Made by a program: the position numbers and the translations under genes
In this document: piece after piece, positions 8,971 through 16,766 of the stretch
Layout of the letters: the number at the start of each line of letters is the position of its first letter
Position numbering within the stretch: the first letter of the stretch is position 1
Notes under the pieces: generated by a model
Databases searched by the model: none
Told to the model about the DNA's origin: nothing
Seen by the model: only the letters and a program-made list of their open reading frames with translations
Source of the DNA: a virus
DNA: 64,000 bases
Virus record (IMG/VR): IMGVR_UViG_3300044949_001773
Coordinates: 1-64,000 of that record
Reading direction: 5' to 3' (one strand)

Positions 8971-9146
8971 CTAAAGAAAATCAAGTAACACTTAATATGA
9001 ATATTCGTACAGCAGCAGCAGTTCGTCAAGTTTTATTTGAATCTCAGAAAGGATATACGAATGATGTTACCACAGTACCTCCTCGTATTTTTGAAATTCG
9101 TGAAGTGATTGCTGATCTTGATGATAATATTGGAAAAGTTGTTTAA
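8967..9146 (+). CDS. 59-residue conserved protein
   Basis: ATGA overlap with the MazG-like gene. The product starts MTKENQVTLNMNIRTAAAVR and contains PPRIFEIREVIADLDDNIG. The helix-strand mix and the repeated Ala/Arg segment look like a folded small protein. Function unknown. It closes the replication operon, with a terminator 5 bp later. Confidence 0.7.
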   Translation: MTKENQVTLNMNIRTAAAVRQVLFESQKGYTNDVTTVPPRIFEIREVIADLDDNIGKVV

Positions 9147-9151
9147 TAACT

Positions 9152-9172
9152 GACCCTTCGGGGTCTTTTTTT
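9152..9172 (+). terminator. Terminator of the replication operon
   Basis: GACCC-TTCG-GGGTC hairpin with a stable tetraloop followed by T7. The T-run blends into the next late promoter. Confidence 0.9.
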
Positions 9173-9179
9173 ATAAATA
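9172..9179 (+). promoter_or_regulatory. Late promoter TATAAATA
   Basis: Perfect T4-type late box, 20 bp before the first gene of the virion cluster at 9200. It shares bases with the terminator T-run. Confidence 0.85.
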
Positions 9180-9199
9180 TCTAAAATACTCTTAGTTAG

Positions 9200-9697
9200 A
9201 TGAAGACATATTCGGAGTTTATTTTAGAAGCTGAAATTAAGTGGAATACCGCAAGATTGGGGGGAAGTGGTAAAAGTCCAGCAGATACGGCTAAGCAAAA
9301 ATTGACCAATGTATCAAAACAAATGACAGCTAGAGGCACTACTCCTCAACAAATGGTTAATATTGCTGGTAGGATCAAAAGAATGAAAGCTGGCATTGAT
9401 AAAGCTGATGAAAAGTTCAAAACAAAAGATCCAAGACCAGAAACTAGAGCAACTACTGCTCAACGAACTGGTAGAATGAGAGTCAATACCGGATATGCTT
9501 CTAAACCAGCAGACACTAGAGGAAGTACTGGGAGTCTTTCTGGAATTGCGTCTCCAGCAGGTGAGGGAAGTGGTAGTAGAGTTGCTGGAAGATATGGTGA
9601 TCTTAGAAAAGGTTCCTCAAATAATATTGGATCGACTCAAATTAATACTGGAAGAGGGTATACTGGAAGAAAATTTGGAAGGAGTGGTAATTTATAA
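9200..9697 (+). CDS. Predicted capsid-targeted internal protein
   Basis: A 165-residue basic, Gly/Ser/Arg-rich protein. The N-terminus MKTYSEFILE-A closely resembles the capsid-targeting peptide of T4 internal proteins and contains an I-x-E/A site matching the known gp21 protease consensus (L/I-x-E). The rest is low complexity with many basic residues (KFKTKDPRPETRATTAQRTG), suited to packing with DNA. Transcribed from a perfect late promoter. Function inside the head is inferred. Confidence 0.75.
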   Translation: MKTYSEFILEAEIKWNTARLGGSGKSPADTAKQKLTNVSKQMTARGTTPQQMVNIAGRIKRMKAGIDKADEKFKTKDPRPETRATTAQRTGRMRVNTGYASKPADTRGSTGSLSGIASPAGEGSGSRVAGRYGDLRKGSSNNIGSTQINTGRGYTGRKFGRSGNL

Positions 9698-9700
9698 ATA
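9693..9700 (+). promoter_or_regulatory. Late promoter TATAAATA
   Basis: Perfect late box overlapping the stop codon of the previous gene, 33 bp before the ORF at 9733. Confidence 0.8.
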
Positions 9701-9732
9701 TATTATAGAAATCAATTCAAAAAAGTAAGAAT

Positions 9733-11061
9733 ATGGATTCTTTACATGTTAGAAATTTGATGGAAGCTTATGTTTCTGTCTACGACGAAGACCTAAGACA
9801 AGAGTTGTCATATATTGATGAAGATCTTTCATTTGTTGATGATCTTTCTGACAATGAGCTTGTTCAAATCATGGAAGAGATTCTTTCGGAAGAGGAAGTA
9901 ACTCTCCAAGAATGTCTTGATATTTTTGAAGGAGAACTTCTAAGTGAAGCAAGAGTTGATATGGCTGCTCGTGCTAAAGCAAGAAGAGAGTATGCTGTAT
10001 CATCCGAAAAGTCTGCTAGTGAAGCAAGAAAAAGATCCGCATCAGCACAGGCCGCAGCAGAAAGAGAAAAAACAGCTGAGCGTGGAAGAGTTGCTAAAAA
10101 GCATGCAATGAAGAGACTTCAAGTTGCTGCTACCAAAGCTGGCAGAAACATTCAGGATAAGGCTCAGAAAGCAAAAACTTTAGGTGCTGGAGCAGCTTCA
10201 GCTGTTGCTGGTGGTGCTGCTGAAGTAGGACGTAAACTAAGTTCTGCTAAGGAAAAAATTAAAGGTTTCCTCAAAGGAGCTAAGAAGGCAGCTACAAAAG
10301 TAGTAGATAGAATTAGTGGAAAAGAGGCTAAGCGCACTGCAATTAAAAGAACTGCTTTCAATAAGAGAAAGGAAGAAAGGGCAGCAGCTTCTAAATCAAT
10401 GGCTAAAAGATCATTTGATAAGCCATCAAGTGAAGCTCCAAAATCAACATGGAGAGCTGGTGGCGAAAATGTAAAGCGTACTTTCCAATCTTCAGCTTCT
10501 TCATCTTCTTCTAAAACTTCTTCAAAGGAAGCTCCAAAATCAACATTGAAACCTAATGTTCCTGGAAGAAAGGAAAGGGTATCTGGTGGTGGTATTAAAT
10601 CAAAAACAGTATCTGCCAATAGTGGTGGTCCCTCCTCAACTGGTAGATTACTTCCTCCAGTAGGTGCTGCTTCAGCAACTCCATCAGGTAAGCCTAGAAG
10701 AGAATCTCAAAGAGAACTTGCTATGAGTAGAGCTAAATCTAGAGGAAGAAAACTTTTAAATCAGGGCGATTTTGATCTGTTTACTGATATGATTGCTGAA
10801 GAGCTCATGTTTGAAGGCTATGCTTCTAATCTTTGGGAAGCATATGATATCATCTTAGAAATGGATGATTTTGATCTTGATGATATTGTAGAAGCTTTTG
10901 AAGAGTATCTTGTTGAAGAAGTAGAAGGTGAAGATTATGTAGATGCTTATGATGTAGTTCTTCAGCATTTACTTGATGAAGGTTATGCTGATAGTGTTGA
11001 ATCTGCGGAATCAATCATGGCAAACATGAGTGAAGAGTGGAGAAGTAGCATTCTTGGCTGA
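9733..11061 (+). CDS. Large Ala/Lys/Ser-rich virion or prohead protein
   Basis: 442 residues in three parts. An acidic helical head (MDSLHVRNLMEAYVSVYDED), with an L-M-E/A site, covers residues 1-80. A long basic Ala/Lys/Ser-rich middle with repeated EAPKSTW and EAPKSTL segments covers about 80-340. The acidic helical tail has two related units (EELMFEGYASNLWEAYDIIL and HLLDEGYADSVESAESIM) and ends NMSEEWRSSIL. Late expressed. Looks like a scaffold-like or DNA-associated structural protein; no named family recognised. Confidence 0.75.
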   Translation: MDSLHVRNLMEAYVSVYDEDLRQELSYIDEDLSFVDDLSDNELVQIMEEILSEEEVTLQECLDIFEGELLSEARVDMAARAKARREYAVSSEKSASEARKRSASAQAAAEREKTAERGRVAKKHAMKRLQVAATKAGRNIQDKAQKAKTLGAGAASAVAGGAAEVGRKLSSAKEKIKGFLKGAKKAATKVVDRISGKEAKRTAIKRTAFNKRKEERAAASKSMAKRSFDKPSSEAPKSTWRAGGENVKRTFQSSASSSSSKTSSKEAPKSTLKPNVPGRKERVSGGGIKSKTVSANSGGPSSTGRLLPPVGAASATPSGKPRRESQRELAMSRAKSRGRKLLNQGDFDLFTDMIAEELMFEGYASNLWEAYDIILEMDDFDLDDIVEAFEEYLVEEVEGEDYVDAYDVVLQHLLDEGYADSVESAESIMANMSEEWRSSILG

Positions 11062-11085
11062 TAGTTAATTTCAATTTTATTCTTA

Positions 11086-11110
11086 AGAGGGCTACATGCC
11101 CTCTTTTTTT
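11086..11110 (+). terminator. Terminator
   Basis: AGAGGGC-TACAT-GCCCTCT perfect 7-bp stem followed by T7, ending the unit that begins at 9200. Confidence 0.9.
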
Positions 11111-11142
11111 ATATCTAAATAATTAATAAATCTAGGAGAAAA

Positions 11143-11577
11143 ATGCCTAGAAAATATAGTAAAATACCAAAGGGAAAGGTTCAATCTTTTTTAGTATCTC
11201 AAAGAGAAAAATTAGAGAAACAAAAAGAAGAAAAAACTAGAATTGAAATTATAAAAGAAAGGATAAAATTTCTAACTAATCCGGAAGATATAATGGTGGA
11301 AATCATTGATGTTTTAAAGGATGTTGAAATAATTCCAAATGTCGGTGATTATTATACCTTTATATACAATGCCAAGACACCAAATATAGTATATGATCAG
11401 CATCCATTAATAGCAACATTCTCTATTCATGAATGGGGATTTTCTGGGTTTAATTTTCACTGGAATAAAATGAGAAATTATACATGGCAAGAAGTTGCTG
11501 GAAATCTTCATGTAGTAAATAATGATGAAATAATTGAAATGAGAAATATTGATTATGCTAAATTTTTGAGGAAATGA
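11143..11577 (+). CDS. Conserved cyanophage protein, probably structural
   Basis: 144 residues, with a charged N-terminal helix (residues 15-50) and an aromatic C-terminal domain (GDYYTFIYNAKTPNIVYDQH, then HEWGFSGFNFHWNKMRNYTW). AGGAG lies 8 bp before the ATG. It sits among late virion genes. I recognise the aromatic core as recurrent in T4-like cyanophages, but no function is known to me. Confidence 0.75.
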   Translation: MPRKYSKIPKGKVQSFLVSQREKLEKQKEEKTRIEIIKERIKFLTNPEDIMVEIIDVLKDVEIIPNVGDYYTFIYNAKTPNIVYDQHPLIATFSIHEWGFSGFNFHWNKMRNYTWQEVAGNLHVVNNDEIIEMRNIDYAKFLRK

Positions 11578-11583
11578 TAATAA

Positions 11584-11591
11584 AATAAATA
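11584..11591 (+). promoter_or_regulatory. Late promoter AATAAATA
   Basis: Late-type box 20 bp before the start at 11612; a second copy at 11602-11609 is probably too close to the start to serve it. Confidence 0.6.
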
Positions 11592-11611
11592 AAGATATAT
11601 TAATAAATAAA

Positions 11612-12814
11612 ATGAAAAAATTCTCAATCTTTTTAAAAGAAGCATCATTATCTCAAGCATCTATTAAGGCCAAGCAGATGGGTCTTAAAGCAGATGGGCA
11701 TGGTGGATGGTACAATGCTCAGGGAGAATTTGTTGCGAAAACGATTGGGGGAGAGTTAAAATTTTATACCAAAGGACAAAAAGTTGGTGAAAAGGATGCT
11801 CCAAATGCTCGCAAACCGGTTGAAGCCGGTGCTCAAAAACAAGCGGCTGTTGTTCAGCAACCAACTTCAAAAAAAGAAACTCAAAAAACATCAAGAAAAC
11901 TGACAGTAGTTTTTGGAAAATTTAATCCTCCTTCAAAAGACCATAAGAAGATATTTGATTTTGCTAAAACGAAATCAGTGGGATCTGATTTTAAAATTTA
12001 TCCATCAAGATCTCAGGACCCAAAAGCAAATCCTATGGACCCTGATACTAAAATTAAATATATGAAAAAAATGTTCCCAGAGTATTCTGATTATATTATT
12101 AATGACGAAGAAACTGGAACTATTTTTGATGTTTTACAGTCTGCAGAAGCTGATGGTTATGGGCAAGTTTTGATTGTAGTTGGATCAGATAGAGTTGCTG
12201 AATTTAGATCGTTAGCAATTAAACATAATGGAAGTCTTTATAATTTTGATGATATTCAAGTGATTCCTGGAAGTGAAAAAGATATTGATTCAAACCGACC
12301 ATCTGAAAGTATGTCTGCTAAGATGCGTCAATCCGCATCAAAAGATGATTTTGCTACTTTTAAAACGGGTGTAACTAAAGAATTAACAGATAAGGACAAA
12401 GAGCAGTTGTATAAACTTGTCCGTAAAAATATGTCAGAGTCTTATGAATTATGGGAAATATCTCCAAAGTCTGATTATAGAAATTTAAGAGAAAACTATA
12501 TTAAAGAGCGTATATTTAAACTTGGATCAATTGTTGAAAATGTAAATACTGGCCTTATTGGCAAGATTATTCGTAGAGGAACAAATTATTTAATCTGTGT
12601 AACGGAAGATAACATTATGTTCAAATCTTGGATTACTGATGTTGTAGAAAAAAAACAATTTACAAATATTTCTGGTGTTTCTTCGGATCAAAGAAAGGTT
12701 GGAACAACATCACTTACTAAGTATGCTATGAAAATGGCCGGTGTTAATAGTATTAGAAATTTTATAAATAAGTATAAAGTAATAGACAGACATCATACTA
12801 ATGACGAAGTATAA
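11612..12814 (+). CDS. Capsid-targeted nucleotidyltransferase-like protein
   Basis: 400 residues. The N-terminus MKKFSIFLKE-A resembles the T4 capsid-targeting peptide with an L-x-E/A cleavage site. Residues about 95-270 form a cytidylyltransferase-like domain: TVVFGKFNPPSKDHKKIFDF (a HIGH-type motif with D-H), QVLIVVGSDRVAEF, and SMSAKMRQSASKDDF (like the IS-x-T-x-x-R motif of NadR/NadM enzymes). A C-terminal barrel follows (GSIVENVNTGLIGKIIRRGT). It may carry AMP or CMP transfer activity into the new host with the DNA. The domain call is firm; substrate and packaging are inferred. Confidence 0.75.
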   Translation: MKKFSIFLKEASLSQASIKAKQMGLKADGHGGWYNAQGEFVAKTIGGELKFYTKGQKVGEKDAPNARKPVEAGAQKQAAVVQQPTSKKETQKTSRKLTVVFGKFNPPSKDHKKIFDFAKTKSVGSDFKIYPSRSQDPKANPMDPDTKIKYMKKMFPEYSDYIINDEETGTIFDVLQSAEADGYGQVLIVVGSDRVAEFRSLAIKHNGSLYNFDDIQVIPGSEKDIDSNRPSESMSAKMRQSASKDDFATFKTGVTKELTDKDKEQLYKLVRKNMSESYELWEISPKSDYRNLRENYIKERIFKLGSIVENVNTGLIGKIIRRGTNYLICVTEDNIMFKSWITDVVEKKQFTNISGVSSDQRKVGTTSLTKYAMKMAGVNSIRNFINKYKVIDRHHTNDEV

Positions 12815-14363
12815 AACTATCACTCAAATTTATTTTGAGGAAATCGCTCTTTCAGAAGCAAAGAAAAAAGCAAAACTTGATCCAGTTGGTAAAGAAGATT
12901 CTGATATTGATAATGATGGGGTGGAAAACGACGAGAATGATAAGTATATAGAAAAACGCCGAGAAACAATTGGAAAGGCAATCTCAAAGAAAAATTCTAA
13001 AAAATGCGAAGAGTGTGGAAAATCTCCTTGTGAGTGTGAAGATGTGAATGAGGAGAAAAATGTTCATGGAGAAATTGAAGTTCCATCAAAAAATCTTTCT
13101 AAATTAATAAAAAAAGCAGTAAAAAGAATTGATACTGATGTAGATGGCGATGTGGATAAGAATGATCCAAGCGCTGGAGATTTTGGCGAATTTGTTCCAT
13201 CAGTTGATGGTAAAAAAAGAGTTTATACTGCTCTTAAAAATTCTTATGAATATTCAAATTGGAGAGAAGAACTTATAGAGGTAGTATCTTTAGTTGAAAA
13301 AAAAACTCAATCACCAAAAGTAAAAGAAGGAAATGTAAATAATTATTCTTCTTCAGTTGTCAATTTAAAGCCTCAGTTAAAAGAAGCTGTTGAAAACCTT
13401 GGGGGAGTTTTACTTGAAGCAGAAGAACTAGATAACGAACCTCAAGATATTTTTGAGAATGTAACTGATGCCGAAGTATATCTTTTAGATGATTATACAA
13501 TTAATTATGTTGTTGAGAATGTAATTTTTGATTTTCTTGATGAAGGCTATGATATTGATTATATTTGTGATTCTATTATGGAATCTGTAAATTATTCTTT
13601 GGAAGTTTTGAATGAGGCAACTGCTATGAGTTCTAGAGTTGGTGCTGCTGCTCATAATCGTGCTGCTCAAAGAGCAACTCAAAGAGCATCTAGAAGAGCT
13701 TCAAAGGCTAATAAGGTAGGTAATGCGGTGAATGCTGTAAAGAATTTAGTTAAAAGTGGTATAAAGGGAGCAGCTTATGGAACTGGCTACGTTGCTGGAG
13801 CTGGTGTAAGAGCAGCTAAAGGTGCGGTTAAAACTGCCGTAAAGGGAGCTGGATATGTTGCTGGAGCTGGTGTAAGAGCAGCTAAAGGAATTGGTTCACA
13901 AGCATCTACGGGGTATGCTGCTGGCCGTAAAAAGCAAGCGCAAAGTGGTTCTTCAACTACAGATACTTCAGACTCAACACAGTCTGCAGAAAGATTAAGT
14001 GGCTCTCAAACTCCTGCTTCTGGCAGGTATCGCTATGTTCGTCAAGAACCAAAGCAAAAAAATCTAGCTCAAAGATTTGGCGATGGTCTTAGAAGATTGG
14101 TGGCAAGAGGATTGAGATCGGCTTCTAGAGGATCAAGAAATCTTGCTAGAACTATTGATGTAAAGGAAACTTTTATTAATGAAAAGGCTGAAAGTGAGCA
14201 ACAACAAAAACTTTTTGGACTTGCTCTCTCAGTTAAGAGGGGAAAAACTCCAAGATCTGAAGTAAGTCCTGATGTTTTAAAAATTGTCGATTCAATGAGT
14301 GAAAAGGAAATTCGTAAATACGCGGGAACTCCTCATAAAGGAATTCCGAAAAAAAAAATTTGA
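12801..14363 (+). CDS. Large virion protein with Ca-type loops and a Cys cluster
   Basis: 520 residues. The N-terminal region includes a candidate protease site (ALSE-A). Residues 30-50 (DSDIDNDGVENDENDKY) and about 112-125 (DTDVDGDVDKND) look like calcium-binding loops; between them lies a CEECGKSPCEC cluster that could bind zinc. An acidic helical region and a basic Ala/Gly part follow, the latter with two identical 32-bp DNA units 66 bp apart (13791 and 13857). The frame ends early at a 10-A run; the next frame appears to continue the protein (see 14350). Confidence 0.75.
   Translation: MTKYKTITQIYFEEIALSEAKKKAKLDPVGKEDSDIDNDGVENDENDKYIEKRRETIGKAISKKNSKKCEECGKSPCECEDVNEEKNVHGEIEVPSKNLSKLIKKAVKRIDTDVDGDVDKNDPSAGDFGEFVPSVDGKKRVYTALKNSYEYSNWREELIEVVSLVEKKTQSPKVKEGNVNNYSSSVVNLKPQLKEAVENLGGVLLEAEELDNEPQDIFENVTDAEVYLLDDYTINYVVENVIFDFLDEGYDIDYICDSIMESVNYSLEVLNEATAMSSRVGAAAHNRAAQRATQRASRRASKANKVGNAVNAVKNLVKSGIKGAAYGTGYVAGAGVRAAKGAVKTAVKGAGYVAGAGVRAAKGIGSQASTGYAAGRKKQAQSGSSTTDTSDSTQSAERLSGSQTPASGRYRYVRQEPKQKNLAQRFGDGLRRLVARGLRSASRGSRNLARTIDVKETFINEKAESEQQQKLFGLALSVKRGKTPRSEVSPDVLKIVDSMSEKEIRKYAGTPHKGIPKKKI
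13791..13888 (+). repeat. Two 32-bp perfect direct repeats, 66-bp period
   Basis: The units at 13791-13822 and 13857-13888 encode VAGAGVRAAKG. They arose by in-frame duplication of a 22-residue block inside the virion protein. Confidence 0.9.
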
Positions 14364-14511
14364 AGAGCAAATAGAAGCAACAACTCCTGAGCAAATTGTT
14401 GCCAATCAAAAGTTAGCTGCTGCTCAAAAAATTGTTAATGCCGCAAATGAAAAAGCCTTGAGAAATAAAAAGCAGCAAATAACTAAACCTGAAAATAATA
14501 CTGCTTCTTGA
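14350..14511 (+). other. Out-of-frame 3' continuation of the virion protein
   Basis: After the A10 run at 14349-14358, the +1 frame stays open to 14511 and reads KKKFEEQIEATTPEQIVANQ, in the same basic/Ala style as the upstream protein. Losing one A would fuse both into one protein of about 570 residues. It has no convincing start of its own (an internal ATG at 14299 lacks a ribosome site). Explanations are transcriptional slippage, a real mutation, or a homopolymer error. Confidence 0.6.
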
Positions 14512-14517
14512 TAAATA
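14510..14517 (+). promoter_or_regulatory. Late promoter GATAAATA
   Basis: Late-type box 42 bp before the small ORF at 14559. Confidence 0.55.
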
Positions 14518-14558
14518 AAAAATCTAAATAGTTTTGAATCCATTATCCGGAGGTTATC

Positions 14559-14729
14559 ATGGGAGTATTAGTAGAGGTTGTAAAACCACTTCTTTTCGCA
14601 GCAATGAATTCTTGTCACACTAAGCGTCTTGTAGTAGAATTACTTGAGCGTTATGTGAATACTACTGACAATGATATTGATAATGTAATTGCGGGATCTG
14701 TAAGATCAGCACTTCTTAAGGGTTGCTGA
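14559..14729 (+). CDS. 56-residue protein
   Basis: Preceded by CCGGAGG, 6 bp before the ATG: a strong ribosome site. The product begins MGVLVEVVKPLLFAAMNSCH, then LVVELLERYVNTTDNDIDNV and a C-terminal SALLKGC. Compact helical protein; its own late promoter and terminator make it a single-gene unit, suggesting high expression. Function unknown. Confidence 0.75.
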   Translation: MGVLVEVVKPLLFAAMNSCHTKRLVVELLERYVNTTDNDIDNVIAGSVRSALLKGC

Positions 14730-14756
14730 TAAGCAAAAATATAAACAAAAATATAA

Positions 14757-14787
14757 GAGACCTTAAAATACAAGGTCTCTTTTTTTA
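14757..14787 (+). terminator. Terminator
   Basis: GAGACCTT/AAGGTCTC stem with a short A-rich loop and T7. Confidence 0.9.
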
Positions 14788-14793
14788 TAAATA
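14786..14793 (+). promoter_or_regulatory. Late promoter TATAAATA
   Basis: Perfect late box fused to the preceding T-run, 36 bp before the virion gene at 14830. Confidence 0.85.
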
Positions 14794-14829
14794 CTCATAG
14801 CAAATAATTTTTTTTTACGGAAGAAAGAC

Positions 14830-15651
14830 ATGGCACTCTGGGGAAATAACGATGCAGTAGGTGCTGGTGGTTTAGTATCGTTAGATTACACCACTGGCGT
14901 TGTTACTGGCAGTGGAACTACTTTTGGTCAAGTTGGAGCAGCTTCTACTGGTGATGTTATTAGATTTGGACTTCGTAATGGTACATATTTTGGTGATGCT
15001 GTAATTGTGGGCATCGCAAGCACTACTCAGTTGAGTATTGGTTCAACCGCTGGATTGAGTGGAGCATCAATTGCTTCAACATCATTTACTGTAAGTCAGC
15101 TTCCAAAATATACTGTAGTAGATAGTCATTATAGCGAAGTTAATACTACATATGATTCTTATGTATATGGCGTTTCTTCCGCTGAAGGAGAAGCTACACA
15201 TTTAACTACATACAATGCAACTCATGGTGGATGGGTTGGAGTAACAACATATATTGATGCTCACGGTAACTTAAGAACAAAGAATGAAGTTCTTGTTGCC
15301 ATGTCAAGCATTATTAATGATGCGGAAGATGACCAAGTATTCCCAGATAGAGTAATTACTATTCTCACTCAGCCCTCTAGTGTAGGTGTAGGAACGACTG
15401 CTCTTGCTACATTTACTGTTCTTGCTAGTGCCACACCAACTGGAGCTCTTTCCTATCAATGGCAATATTCCGCAAATGGAATTACTTATAACCCACTCAG
15501 TAATAATTCCACCTATTCCGGCGTAGCAACTAATAATCTTGTAGTGACTAATACTGACGATTCTTTAGATGGATATTCATACAGAGTTGTTGTTTCTGCG
15601 ACAGATGCGAGTAATGTAACATCTAATGCTGCTGTAATGACAGTTTCTTGA
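14830..15651 (+). CDS. Virion structural protein with C-terminal Ig-like domain
   Basis: 273 residues. The N-terminal two thirds (MALWGNNDAVGAGGLVSLDY, TGDVIRFGLRNGTYFGDAVI) are beta-rich and typical of cyanophage particle proteins. Residues from about 178 form an Ig-like sandwich (ITILTQPSSVGVGTTALATF, LSYQWQYSANG, SYRVVVSATDASNVTSNAAV). Ig-like domains on phage surfaces often bind carbohydrates weakly. Probably on the capsid or tail surface; exact place unknown. Confidence 0.8.
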   Translation: MALWGNNDAVGAGGLVSLDYTTGVVTGSGTTFGQVGAASTGDVIRFGLRNGTYFGDAVIVGIASTTQLSIGSTAGLSGASIASTSFTVSQLPKYTVVDSHYSEVNTTYDSYVYGVSSAEGEATHLTTYNATHGGWVGVTTYIDAHGNLRTKNEVLVAMSSIINDAEDDQVFPDRVITILTQPSSVGVGTTALATFTVLASATPTGALSYQWQYSANGITYNPLSNNSTYSGVATNNLVVTNTDDSLDGYSYRVVVSATDASNVTSNAAVMTVS

Positions 15652-15657
15652 TAATAT

Positions 15658-16044
15658 ATGATTTTTAATGAACTGAACGAAGATAACTTTCTTTTATTTG
15701 CGATTAAGAATTATGAAAACCCTCAATCAGTCACTAAAGAAGACTTTGAAAAGGATCTGAATAGATTCAAATATATTAAGAGATTATTGAGAAAATATAA
15801 AAAAGAAGGTGATCTTAAAACTCACCTTCTTTTGAACCATTTTATAATTCTTTACAATATATTTGGTGAGGCATCTACTCCAATGCTATTCTATAAGTTG
15901 GAATCTGAGTTGTGGTCTCCTTTAAAAACTTTTTTGTATGTTTTGGATAAAATACCAGAATATCCAAAAACTTTTTTAAATGAAATAGAAATAGATCAAT
16001 ATTGTCTAGATAAATTAAGAAAGATTTACAATGAAGAAGAGTAA
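15658..16044 (+). CDS. Conserved cyanophage protein, 128 residues
   Basis: Helical protein starting MIFNELNEDNFLLFAIKNYE and including FKYIKRLLRKYKKEGDLKTH and LLLNHFIILYNIFGEASTPM. The pattern recurs in T4-like phages of cyanobacteria. Function unknown. It overlaps the next ORF by 14 bp. Confidence 0.75.
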   Translation: MIFNELNEDNFLLFAIKNYENPQSVTKEDFEKDLNRFKYIKRLLRKYKKEGDLKTHLLLNHFIILYNIFGEASTPMLFYKLESELWSPLKTFLYVLDKIPEYPKTFLNEIEIDQYCLDKLRKIYNEEE

Positions 16045-16231
16045 AATAGACAGGTTAATTGAATCTGTAAGAAAATTAAAAGAGGAAGGGATTGCTATTG
16101 CAAATACAAGCAATTCTGATTCTTTGGGATTTGACCCAGAAACAGAAACACCTCCGGTAAAAAATAAAAAACGACGAATTTATATGAAGGGTATGAGATC
16201 CTGGTGGAAAAAACTATCAAATAATAAATAA
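16031..16231 (+). CDS. Conserved small basic protein, 66 residues
   Basis: Begins MKKSKIDRLIESVRKLKEEG and ends in a basic segment (KRRIYMKGMRSWWKKLSNNK). Coupled by overlap to the preceding gene. Possibly a virion component; not recognised further. Confidence 0.65.
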   Translation: MKKSKIDRLIESVRKLKEEGIAIANTSNSDSLGFDPETETPPVKNKKRRIYMKGMRSWWKKLSNNK

Positions 16232-16256
16232 TTCTAATAATGTGGCATTATGCCAG

Positions 16257-16361
16257 ATGAAAGGTAAGTCTGTAACTTATTATGATATTTTAAAGATTAC
16301 TAATTCGGTTATAAAGTGGACCGGCATCATAACTTACTTCTGTGTAAAAGAACCATACTGA
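16257..16361 (+). CDS. Possible 34-residue peptide
   Basis: MKGKSVTYYDILKITNSVIK... is open between two confirmed genes and follows an AATAAATA late-type box (16223-16230). No clear ribosome site. Real translation is uncertain. Confidence 0.3.
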   Translation: MKGKSVTYYDILKITNSVIKWTGIITYFCVKEPY

Positions 16362-16370
16362 TTTAAGAAA

Positions 16371-16760
16371 ATGCTGTTCGGAAAAGACAAAAGTAACATT
16401 GCTGTATTGGAATCTAAATTCCAAATATACGAAGATTTATCTAAAGAAATGTTGGATAAGTTGGAAAGGGCAGTTGCCACTATCGGTGATAATAGCAACA
16501 GAATATCACTGATACTTGAACGTCATGAAATGAGATTAGAACAGAGCGATAAAGCAGATGAAGCAATACTTAAACTAATTGAAAAGGTAGAACAACAAAT
16601 TAAGGATGTTGAATTAAAAGTAAGTAATCTATCTAGATTTCGTTGGATTGCTGTTGGAATCAGTCTAGCTTTAATTACCGTGATAGAATCCAATGCAATT
16701 TTTGCAAACTTCTTGACACCCAATCCATCTCCTGCTAAAGTTGATCAGTATAAAAATTAA
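16371..16760 (+). CDS. Coiled-coil protein with one membrane segment
   Basis: 129 residues. Residues 10-85 are charged heptad-like helix (LDKLERAVATIGDNSNRISL). Residues 91-110 (FRWIAVGISLALITVIESNA) form a likely membrane helix, followed by a short tail. Conserved position before the primase gene. Function unknown; a membrane-linked oligomer is the plain reading. Confidence 0.7.
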   Translation: MLFGKDKSNIAVLESKFQIYEDLSKEMLDKLERAVATIGDNSNRISLILERHEMRLEQSDKADEAILKLIEKVEQQIKDVELKVSNLSRFRWIAVGISLALITVIESNAIFANFLTPNPSPAKVDQYKN

Positions 16761-16766
16761 TTTATC

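Noticed and set aside
10164-10619. 151-codon minus-strand ORF inside the Ala/Lys-rich virion protein
   Set aside because: A mirror of low-complexity coding sequence on the opposite strand; no start signals.
14299-14511. Independent 70-residue gene starting at 14299
   Set aside because: No ribosome site, starts well inside another gene; more likely the displaced C-terminus of that gene.
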